Part shown: positions 32,730 to 42,167 of the stretch, in pieces
Layout of the letters: each line of letters opens with the position of its first letter
Numbering within the stretch: the first letter of the stretch is position 1
The notes under the pieces: generated by a model
What the model saw: only the letters and a program-made list of their open reading frames with translations
Databases searched by the model: none
Told to the model about the DNA's origin: nothing
From: Gonatopus flavifemur
Taxonomy: Eukaryota > Arthropoda > Insecta > Hymenoptera > Dryinidae
Direction: 5' to 3'
DNA: 64,000 bases
Assembly: GCA_018340375.1 (NCBI GenBank)
Contig: JAFFJZ010000052.1
Location: 1,516,781-1,580,780 of the forward strand
Translations under genes and position numbers: made by a program

Positions 32730-33240
32730 AAATTCAAAGCGAATCTACTGAATTCTGAGTTTTGCGTCCACCATATTAGATACGCTTTCTTTGATTCTTG
32801 GAATTTGACAACTGATTCGTACTCAATGACCCCACAAAACCCTGGATACCGAGTTTGAAGGAAATCTGATGATTTTTTCAATTTTTTCCTGCCAAACTGG
32901 ATCCGCCATTCTGGATTCCGGAATTCAGACACCGGATTCGGAATCAGCGACCTTAAAAACCTCAGGGTACCGAGTTTGAAGGCAATCCGATGATTTTTTC
33001 AATTTTCATCCGCCATATTGGATCCGCCATTTTGAATTTTGAAATTCAAACAACGGATTCGTAATCAGCGACCTCAGAAACCCCTGGGTAACGAATTTGA
33101 AGAAAATCCGATGATTTCTTTCAATTGTCGTCCGCCATATTGGATCCGCCATTTTGAATTCCGAAATGAAGACAACGGATTCATAATCAGCGACCCCACA
33201 AACTTCTGCATATCAAGTTTCAGACGGATCTAAGGACTCC
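32730..33240 (-). repeat. 121-bp tandem repeat array in inverted orientation, about 4 copies
   Basis: Complement of the 27550-28500 array: the phrases GATCCGCCAT, CAGCGACC and GTACCGAGTTTGAAGG recur about every 121 bp (for example GATTCGGAATCAGCGACC near 32935 and GATTCGTAATCAGCGACC near 33056). The outermost unit has CCCCACAAACTTCTGC, complementary to the GAAGTTT variant at the outer end of the left array. Confidence 0.85.
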
Positions 33241-34212
33241 CCATCACTCCGTCTAATTTTTTGTGATTTCCTGCACAAAAACATGGCGGAATTGCTTAGG
33301 GGCAGACATGGGCAGCCGTTTTTTTCTCTGATGTCTAGGTAAGAGTCCCATCTACCACCTCCAATAAGTTAAACGACGTAATTCTGCGTAATTCTCTACT
33401 ATTCCTTCAAAAACCAAACACATTTTCTCATTTATAGATGTAGAAATTACGTCCAATCATTGCTCTGTCAGTATTTTCCACTTATCAAATTGATATTCTC
33501 TTAATTTTTAGTGTATTCTACATAGTTGCAGTAATAGACTCCAATTTGAAAAAGTTAAATCGGTTCATTCTCCGAGACACAGCGTCTTTTTGAACATGCT
33601 CGTTATTTTACTGTCTTCCAATCACGCGGATTATACTTCAAGGAGGGTATTTTGCAACTGGTACACAAGGGCAGGGGGAGGGGATCAGATCTTCTTATAT
33701 CAGAATCCCAATACTTGGGACATCACCTTACTTATCCCAAGGGTCAAATATCCCCAACTACAAACTTCATTTTTGGGGTTTGGGCCAGCTTTTTGGCATT
33801 TGGCCCCACTGTGCGTCTGTCTCTACCTGGATTGGAATCGTTTCCTATCAATCTTAGAGGGCCAGTTTTGCGCGGTACGCGAGGTGGGTTTTTCGTCTTG
33901 AATTTTACGAGTATATCTATAGCTATTCAAATTCACAATCTCAAATTTTCTGGATATTTTATGAGATTAGGAATCTGTAGGAGATTAAAAAAAAAGGTAA
34001 GGAGCTTGGATAAATTATTTTAAATTTTCTAGTTCATTTTGAAAGAGTAGTTCCCTAGAATCAGTTCCTTTCAAGAGAGTAGTTTTTCTTGAATTATTAT
34101 TGTTCTTTCTTCTTTTATTGAATAAAAACGTAGTTTCAAGAAAAAAAATTTCATCTCATTTATTCAATTATTTTGTGCTTTTCATCTCGCATGTGTCAAA
34201 TCGTGGTATGAT
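33241..34212. other. Unassigned
   Basis: No gene recognised. The open stretches at 33590-33901 and 33652-34023 (+) overlap in different frames and have no family resemblance. Confidence 0.4.
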
Positions 34213-34836
34213 TTTTGAACTAGCCATAGAGATATTATACTAGAGGGGGCCAGTTGATGAAATGTCCGTCACTGAAATAAAAAGAGATGACTGCAAACAG
34301 AAAGAGAGGAGGTGAATTTCCTCAAAAGAGGGAAAAGGACAATCACCTCACCATATTTGTCTTTTCTTTCTAATCGTCCGACGCTCCCACTTACAGGATT
34401 GCCCATGACTCGCCCCCTCTAGTATAATATTTCCATTGAGTTTAATACATGCTGGAGTGAGCGCGGCAATGGAATCGCGATTGATAAGAGAGAGGATATA
34501 AGAAGGAGACAACGCTATTTATTGAACGGACATAAAAGCTCACCCATTCGATCCTCTCTCTCTCGCCATTTTAATGGAATAAGGAAAGACGAAAGCTCAC
34601 CTATTCGAACCTCTCTCCCATCAATCGGAATTCCATTGGCGCGCTCACTTCAGTATGTATTGAGCTCAATGAATATCTCTATGGGACTAGCGCCATCACG
34701 CGGAAATTATACCAACTATCAAATGAAAATTTGATGATTGCTCAGATCGAACGGAATTCCTGAAATCCAATGGAAGTAACCAGTGTGGTTCCACTTTTTA
34801 GTTGGTATCATTTCCGCATGATGGCACTAGCCCAAA
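34213..34836. repeat. Cluster of nested hairpins (MITE-like)
   Basis: Three inverted pairs are packed here. (1) 34228-34433: ATATTATACTAGAGGGGGC and its exact complement GCCCCCTCTAGTATAATAT, a 206-bp MITE. (2) 34430-34680: CATTGAGTTTAATACATGCT with GTGAGCGCGGCAATGGAAT mirrored by ATTCCATTGGCGCGCTCAC and AGTATGTATTGAGCTCAATG; its outer flanks (CTAGCCATAGAGATAT and ATATCTCTATGGGACTAG) extend the pair around the first MITE. (3) 34683-34836: CTAGCGCCATCACGCGGAAA mirrored by TTTCCGCATGATGGCACTAG. This looks like successive insertions into one palindromic element. No coding. Confidence 0.7.
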
Positions 34837-35169
34837 AACCACACCACGATTTCAGTATACGTTAGCAATCTCTCCAACTAATCTCTGGTGCAAGGTTTCT
34901 TGGATTTGGAACGTTTCTTGTTGAGTGTTTATCTATTCGAATTACTCCCTTAAGATGTGAACGCATGGGACCTTGAGCATCAAGCCAGAGAGGAGATGAG
35001 AATGCGCGAGATCGGGGTTCCATTGCTATCAGAATTGGGACGCCCTCCTATCGGATGGAACACGGAACTGATTACACACATTCCCCCTCTTATTTTTCAT
35101 TTTTAATTCATGATCATGTATAATGATCCTAACTACAACTACTGATGTAACTACAACCTGAAAATTACT
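34837..35169. other. Non-coding
   Basis: Nothing recognised before the Helitron similarity starts. Confidence 0.4.
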
Positions 35170-35537
35170 TTGTTTCATTATTGTTATTGTTTAAACCTTG
35201 GAGAGATATTTGTGAATTGAAAAACGGATGTGAGACATATGCAGAAGCATTTTCATCTCTACAATCACAACTATTAGAAGGCATGCAATATCATGAGCGA
35301 ATAGCTGATATTCAAAAAGCTCGTGACCATATCAAGGAACAAATTGGACAAAACTTAGTGCATGATTCAGATCAGGAAGGAGATACGTTTGATGATCACG
35401 TCTTGGAATGTGTGCCCATTGAAACAGCTGGTGCTATGAGAGATTTCAAAGATGCAGAAAATAAGGTTGGAATTGTTGACTTGAATCAGATGATTTCGCA
35501 ATTGAATAGCGATCAAAGACGTATATTTGATAAAGAT

Positions 35538-36826
35538 TTGGTTGATTGGAAAGTTCCTGCGCTCGAAATGAAAGAATACTGTTTTTGTTACGAAATATAT
35601 TTTTTTATTCAATATAATCTCCTAGAAGCTCAATACACTTGTTCCAATGATCTTCCAATAATTTTATCCCATCCTTATAATGGTTTTCCGGGAGCTCTGC
35701 AGAATAACCGTCTACGGCTGCTATGGCCTCTTCATTCGACGAAAAATGCTTCCCACGAAGGAATTGTTCGAGATTCCTGAAGAGATAGTAGTCGCTAGGA
35801 GCCAAATCTGGCGAATACGGTGGATGTTCAAGCGATTCGTACTTCAGTTCTTTGAATTTAGCCATCGTCAAAACACTTTTGTGAGCAGGTGCATTATCTT
35901 GATGGAAAATGATTCTTTCCTCCTTTAAACCAGGTCTTTTCTCACGAATTTTTCCATCCAGCTGATCCAAAAGGCTGCAGTAATATTCGGAGTTGATTGT
36001 TTCACCTTCCTGCAGATAATCAATGGACAAAATTTCTTTTGCATCCCAAAAAACTGATGCCATAAGCTTCTTTGCTGATCGTTGTGACTTCACCTGCTTT
36101 GGAGCTGAACAACCGGCTTCAGTCCACTGTAAACGTTCTTGTTTCAATTTAGGATCATGGTGGTAGATCCAAGTCTCATCCATAGTTATAAAACGACGCA
36201 AGGAGTCGGTTTTATTCTGCTTAAAACGCTCCAAATTACGCTGAGGAATTTGTTTTCGATCCAGTTTTTGTTGAATTGTTAACGTGTGCGGCACTAACTT
36301 TCCAAACAGTTTTTTCATACGTAATTCTTCATGTAAAATATGGAGTACCCGTTCATCTGAGATGCCTATGGCATTAGCAATTTCACGCTTAGTCAAACTT
36401 GGATCTTCACTAACCATATTATGTACATGCTCAATGATTTCTGCTGTGGTTGCAGTTTATGGTCGTCCTTCGCGTGGATCGTCTTCAAGGCTAGTACGAC
36501 CACGTTCAAATTCACCAGCCCAAAATTCAACGGTGCGTTTTGAAGGTGAGGACTCCTCATAAATTTCTAACAATTGTTCATATATTTCCTTTGCTTTTAA
36601 ACCCTTCAAAACAAAGAATCTAATGACTGCACGATATTCAATTTTCTCCATATTAAGAAAAATCAATGACACGTCAACTTCAAATGGCTTGCAAACAAAG
36701 AATGAATTGACAGAATAACTTGTAACTTCGCATGTGTTCTCAGGACAGATATACTAACTTGAGAAAAAAAAAGTTCTGAGCTAGCAGTGCTATCTCTTGG
36801 TGAGCGCAGGAACTTTTCAACCAACC
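35538..36826 (-). mobile_element. Mariner (DD34D) inserted in the Helitron helicase gene, nearly intact
   Basis: The ends are TTGGTTGATTGGAAAGTTCC (left, about 35538) and, read inward from the right, AGGTTGGTTGAAAAGTTCC (to about 36826). Helicase coding sequence stops at the left edge (QRRIFDK) and resumes at the right (VSGEGGTGKS) in the same reading frame register. A clean TA duplication is not visible; the ends may have mutated. It is the same family as 1821-3109. Confidence 0.8.
35605..36651 (-). pseudogene. Mariner DD34D transposase, one in-frame stop
   Basis: Starting at MEKIEYRAVIRFFVL, the frame covers 348 residues, normal for mariner. It includes the N-terminal helix-turn-helix (KEIYEQLLEIYEE; KRTVEFWAGEF), RFITMDETWIYHHDP (first Asp), IIFHQDNAPAHKS (second Asp) and YSPDLAPSDYYLFRNL (third Asp, 34 residues later), ending LLGDYIE. 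The only lesion is a TAA at about 36457, after EGRP. All three catalytic residues are intact. The upstream ATG (adding MSLIFLN) is less likely because the family starts at MEK. The host Helitron is older. Confidence 0.9.
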
Positions 36827-39099
36827 TGTGAGCGGAGAAGGTGGCACTGGCAAAAGCTTTCTCATAAAAACTATCAGATGCTGGATTAAGCAAATTATTG
36901 GCAAAGATGTCGCAGTAACAGCTCCTACTGGAATAGCAGCTTTCAATATTGAAGGTCTCACGTTGCATCGCTTTTTCCAGTTGCCAGTGGAGCACGGACA
37001 TACTGCCCAATATAGACAACTTTCTGACGCAGCTCTCAAGATCATGCGAGACCAACCTCAAAATGTTACTTCAATAATAATTGATGAGATCTCAATCGTT
37101 TCTAATGTCACTTTTCCGTATGTTCATCTTCGATTGACAGAAATATTCAATACGTCAGATTGCGATGATGGTTGGTTTGGGAGGAAACATATTTAATTAT
37201 TCGGTGACTTACTACAGCTGCCACCTGTTCACGAAGATCCTGCTTTCATACAATTGTCTACTGAGAACATTGAAAAACACACTGGAGCTCTGGGTTCTTA
37301 TGATTTGTGGAGTAGTTTGTTTAGTTATGATGAACTAGGAATGAATATGCGGCAACAGAATGACAGTTCTTACAAAGATATGTTATCAAGAATCCGCATA
37401 GGTGTACTGAATGAGTTGGACATTGAAGCCTTACAGTCTAGAAAAATTTATTCTCAGACCACAAGCTGTGAAAACCGATTAAATGAACTTTTTGATTATT
37501 TGCTCATCAATAGTGTTCCGGATGCAGTTTGTTCGCTTCCTACGTGTGCGCAATGTGATGTTCTAAACACAGCAATGCTCAGCCGACTTCCTTCAGAAGA
37601 AATTCATTTCATTGCTCAAGATACCACAAATTGTCCACTTAAATTGAGAAAAAAGGTATTGAGAACATTATTTTCAAATGATGATGATACTTCTCGCACA
37701 GCAGGGTTGGCAAGAATGATGATTGTCAAAGTATGGGCAGTAAACATGATCAGGAGAAATATTGATGTTACTTTAGGGCTTGTTAACGGAACACTGGGAA
37801 AAATTGTGTCCGTTGTACGAGGTGCTAATGACGAGATTGAAAACTTGAAAATTGTTTTAAATACAGGGAGTGAACATACAATACAACGCGTCAGTGTCAA
37901 ATTTGAAGTGATGGATAGAGCGTTCGTCATAAGAAAACAATTCCCAATATGTCTCAGTTACGGTATGACTATTCACAAAAGTCAAGGATTGAGTTTACAA
38001 CATGCGATAATTGAAGCTGGCGATTCAATATTTGCTTGTGGTCAGGTATATGTTGCTCTTTCACGAGTAACCACTTCACAAGGATTACATTTGAATAATT
38101 TTGATCCAGCTTCTGTAAAAGCGCAAGAATCAGCTATAATAGAATACAATCGATTGCGTAAAATAAATAGACCAGATCTTGGGACCATAGAAATTCCAAA
38201 GCAACGTTTTCGCAGAGTACGTGATAGTATTTGGGCCATACCCATTGATGTATCCAGGGTTCAAAATATTGATGACGAATCAACAGAAAATCGTGAATTT
38301 AATGTAATGGGACTTCCTAATGTTAACGGTGTTTCTTCGTATGTGAATGCAGCGATGCAGTGTATATTGCACTGTGCTTCCATGACAAAACAATCACCAT
38401 CATATGACCCCAATGACATTATAAATATTTCAATTGAGAACTATAATTCGCATAAGAACCTAGATACCATAGCTCTGAAACAGTTTGCGGGTCCAAAATA
38501 TTTGCATGATCATTCACAAGATGCAGGAGGATTCATCGCTTCTATTTGCGACAATTCAATGGTTAATAAGAATTTAGTGAAGCAACAAATAACTACAATA
38601 ACGAGATGTATGAAATGTGAATATATACCGAAAATGTTATTGATACAAATTGTGTTATGTGTCTCGCGTTACCTCCAAATTCACAAAAATCTGTTGAACT
38701 TAAAAAAATATTCAAATTCAATTATTCAACAAGGAAAACTGTTGAAGAGTCTTGTGGTAATTGTAGTAATTTCCGTGAAACTAAAAAATCAGTTATCACA
38801 GCATCAGAAGAATATGTAATTGTACAATTGATGATATTCAATAACAATGATGTCAAAGCAACAAAGGTAGAGAATACAAATATTAAAGCAGCGCCAACCT
38901 CAAAAGTACAAATTGCAGAACACTTTGATAAAGTTACAGCTGTTTTTTTCATCACGGTGGAAGTATTTGTGAAAGTAATTTTCCGTGTATGTTACGAGGT
39001 AAAGGTACCAAGTGGATATTCATTGATAATCTGCAAGTCGAAGAACGACATTGGCCACGTAATGCTAAAAATTCATACATATATTTTTTAAAGGAGCAA

Positions 39100-40569
39100 T
39101 AACTTCCCTCGACCATGAAATAAGAATTCAATTACTGTGATCTTGTATAAATGGTTTTGCATAACATAGAATATATTCTATAAAGGTATACCTTCATAGC
39201 ACTGTAATCAACCAAACATTATTGAAGAATTTTTTTGAATTGTAACAGATAACTCACAGAATCTTGAAAAATGTATTTCCTCAGATACTTTGAAGATATC
39301 TCTTTTTGTTGCATGATAATACGTATTTGTTACCTTTCTGAGATACTTTTAAAGTGATCCAAAAGGATGATTAAAGAATTCCTGCTACGAGTTCATTTCC
39401 AGATTCATCTCAAATGAGTAATATAAATTTTATCTTGTCGAAAAAATTTCCATTGGACGCCTCAAACATATTGTATGCAAGTTTCCTCTATTCGTAAGAT
39501 CCGTTCGATTTCTGCACAATGATATCCTGAAAACATTGGAAGCTTTTGCATAAGACATGTTTGAGAGAGTGATGCCATATTTGACACGAAACTGTAACTC
39601 ACTTAAACGCAATATCACGTACATGTAAACACACGTATGTGCCATATGTTTCCACGTATGTAGTGTTCATATAGTGTCAGTGTGCAGTAACGGTTTTGTG
39701 TCAATTCTGGCATCACTGGTTTGAGATTTACAATCAGTGGTATGGACAACCATAGCCAACCTAGAGTGCAACAAACTTGAAGTCATTAATAATAATTCGG
39801 AACGAAATGATCCCGTTATCTGTTACCAGCTGCATACGAATGAAATAAAATGTGTCTAAAACCATTTCGCGATTTCTCGTTGGAGATTACTGATTTCGAG
39901 TCCGTTACACTTCGTCTTAGCTACCCCAACAGCGCCATATGCCTTGAACGTTTTCAAAACGTCCTGGGGATGTTTTCATTACGTCTTGATGTTCTGAGAA
40001 CATTTTACAGATTTCTGAGTGCTATTAGGATATGGTTCATTAGTTTCAGCTATGTTCAAATTATCGTTGTCGGAAAAAAATTGTTCGAAATGCTGGGCTG
40101 CTTTGAGCGCTATGAGCTGCTTTGAGCGCTTGAGCTGCTGTGAGCGCTAATCCTCCGGTTAGCTAACATCTAGTGTCGGAATTCTTCACATGTATATATT
40201 TGCCCATGAGAATTTGACTCTGTTTCTCCTTTTTTCCATTTTTCTCGATATTGTATTGCTGTCCAATGATGAGATGACTGATGATGGAAACTCCTGTGGT
40301 TTTCCATATCACAGGAATGATCTGAGGACATTTCTTTCATCACTATGATTTTCTATTAAACTCGTTTCTTATCAAACTCGACATTAGGGTTCAGTTTTTT
40401 TTTTTTAGGGTGTTCATAATCAGGAAATTCTGAAGAGATTGATCAACAAATTCGCATTGAATACAGTGATCTATGAGACACATGTTATTTCCAAACTACA
40501 GAGACTTTGTGTTTTCAATTAGAGATACATTTGAAAAAAGAAGTGAAATCCCAAAACAAAAAACTTCAA
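39100..40569. other. Unassigned, non-coding
   Basis: About 1.5 kb without recognised genes. A small direct repeat of GCTGCTTTGAGCGCT-like words lies at 40098-40149. The rest is AT-rich. Confidence 0.45.
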
Positions 40570-41818
40570 AAAAGTAAAAAAATGAAGCCAAGTACATGAA
40601 AATGTCTTCCACACTGAGAAAATATTTGTAAATGCTTTGTTTCAGAACATTTAATCCATATAAAAAAAAATTTATGAATGCCTTCTACCAAAACATTTAA
40701 TCGTCCATACTAATACTAAAACAAGAAAAAAGCTGAGAAAATCTATAAACGTTATCTACCATGAAATTTAATCACATCCAAAATTTTTATAAGATGTCAC
40801 AGGATCTTCTCCATCAGAAAAAAAAGATGTGAAATCAATATGAACTGCCAAGTACATTTGGTAACCAAATTTCATTCAAACCATCTCCGATACTTTATGT
40901 ATTGTTTTCTCGAAAACAATAAAGTCAATTACTACTACTAAACCATCTCTAGTGTAATGCAACTACCGCAAGTGTATCTCAAGTGGGTAATAATTTTTCT
41001 TCGACTTGCGAATATAAAGTGGAGTAGAACAAAGATTAAATCCATCCATTCCGCGTACTAGAAACAACGCTGAGTTATTCCAAACTAAAATTTTTGGTTG
41101 TTTTCGATAGATTTCGGAAACCAACTCGATGCGGTAGTACTTGGCGCGGCCAGTTACTTGAGTTTCGAGCCTTGATTGTATCTCAACAATCCTGTTGAAA
41201 GTATTTGAATGGAAAGTCTGATAATAAAATCTCCATCGGCCGCGCCAAGTACTACCGCATCGAGTGGGTTTTCGAAATCTATCGAAAACAACCAACAATT
41301 TTAGTTCAGAATAACTCAGCGTTGTTACTAGTACGCGGAATGCATGGATTTAATCCTTGTTTTACTCCACTTTATATTCGCAAGTCGAAGAAAAATTATT
41401 ACCCACTTGAGATACACTTGCGGTAGTTGCATTAGACCAGAGATGGTTTAGTAGTAGTAATTGACTTTATTGTTTTCGAGAAAACAATACATAAAGTATC
41501 GGAGATGGTTTGAATGAAATTTGGTTACCGAATGTACTTGGCAGTTCATATTGATTTCACATCTTTTTTTCTGATGGAGAAGATCCTGTGACATCTTATA
41601 AAAATTTTGGATGTAGTTAAATTTCATGGTAGAGAATGGTTATAGATTTTCTCAGCTTTTTTTTTGTTTTAGTATAAGTATGGACGATTAAATGTTTTGG
41701 TAGAAGGAATTCATAAATTTTTTTTTATATGGATTAAATGTTCTAATACAAAGCATTTATAAATTTTTTTTCAGTGCGCAAGACATTTTCATGTACTTGG
41801 CTTCATTTTTTTACTTTT
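40570..41818. mobile_element. Long inverted-repeat element, arms about 582 bp
   Basis: The left arm 40570-41151 and right arm 41238-41818 mirror each other from AAAAGTAAAAAAATGAAGCC at the outer edge to GTAGTACTTGGCGCGGCC at the inner edge. The loop is only 86 bp. Differences between arms are few (for example CTGAGAAAA against TTTTTTCAG near the outer part). Open stretches at 40963-41298 (-) and 41205-41426 (+) encode nearly the same peptide because they are the two arms; neither is a gene. No coding capacity and no clear target duplication. Confidence 0.85.
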
Positions 41819-42160
41819 CATATATTCACAAAATCTTGTACTCTAATGAAATCATCGTGGAAACATTATGTGATTTTGAAGTCACACTGAGTCTTGAGGG
41901 GTTAATATATCATTCCCTTTCATGTTCTGTTCTTATGATTCCTTTCTGTCGCATCTCCTTTCCAGCGTCTGAAATTGCATGTTCGTCTGCTCCTCTTGTT
42001 TCTAACGCTTTTGACACATCACCATCCAGTTCATCCATTCCCAAACAATTTTTCAATACTTGTGAATCTCCGCAACTAGCATCACAATGCACTGGTCATC
42101 CACTTCACACCCCTTTCAAGAATTTGCTGATTATCGGGAAGGAAATGATCTCATCATCAT
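41819..42160. other. Non-coding, next to the LINE 3' end
   Basis: Nothing recognised on the plus strand; probably the 3' untranslated end of the minus-strand LINE plus flank. Confidence 0.4.
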
Positions 42161-42167
42161 GAAGTTA

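Larger units (their letters stand above)
35170..39099 (+). pseudogene. Helitron helicase fused to a ubiquitin-specific-protease-like domain
   Basis: The frame opens with LLFKPWRDICELKNGCETYA and NSDQRRIFDK (the usual entry to the PIF1 helicase of Helitrons), is split by a mariner (35538-36826), and resumes VSGEGGTGKSF (Walker A). It continues with APTGIAAFN, IIIDEISIVS (motif II), LFGDLLQLPPV after an in-frame TAA at 37194, then FPICLSYGMTIHKSQGLSLQ and QVYVALSRVTTSQGL (motifs V and VI). About 30 residues later follows GLPNVNGVSSYVNAAMQCIL, the Cys box of USP/UCH proteases, then DAGGFIASICDNS and TRCMKCEY. In a new frame from about 38650 come ALPPNSQKSVELKKIFKF and EEYVIVQLMIFNN. In a third frame from about 38945 come FFHHGGSI and WPRNAKNSYIYFLKEQ, ending 39099. 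The Cys-box Cys is Ser here and the GHY of the His box is lost. The nuclease half is absent. Confidence 0.8.

Noticed and set aside
36663..37061. Minus-strand open frames opposite the helicase Walker A region
   Set aside because: Antisense shadows of the Helitron helicase and mariner end, which have clear motifs on the other strand.
40963..41426. Two open frames encoding nearly the same peptide in opposite directions
   Set aside because: They are the two arms of the 40570-41818 inverted repeat.
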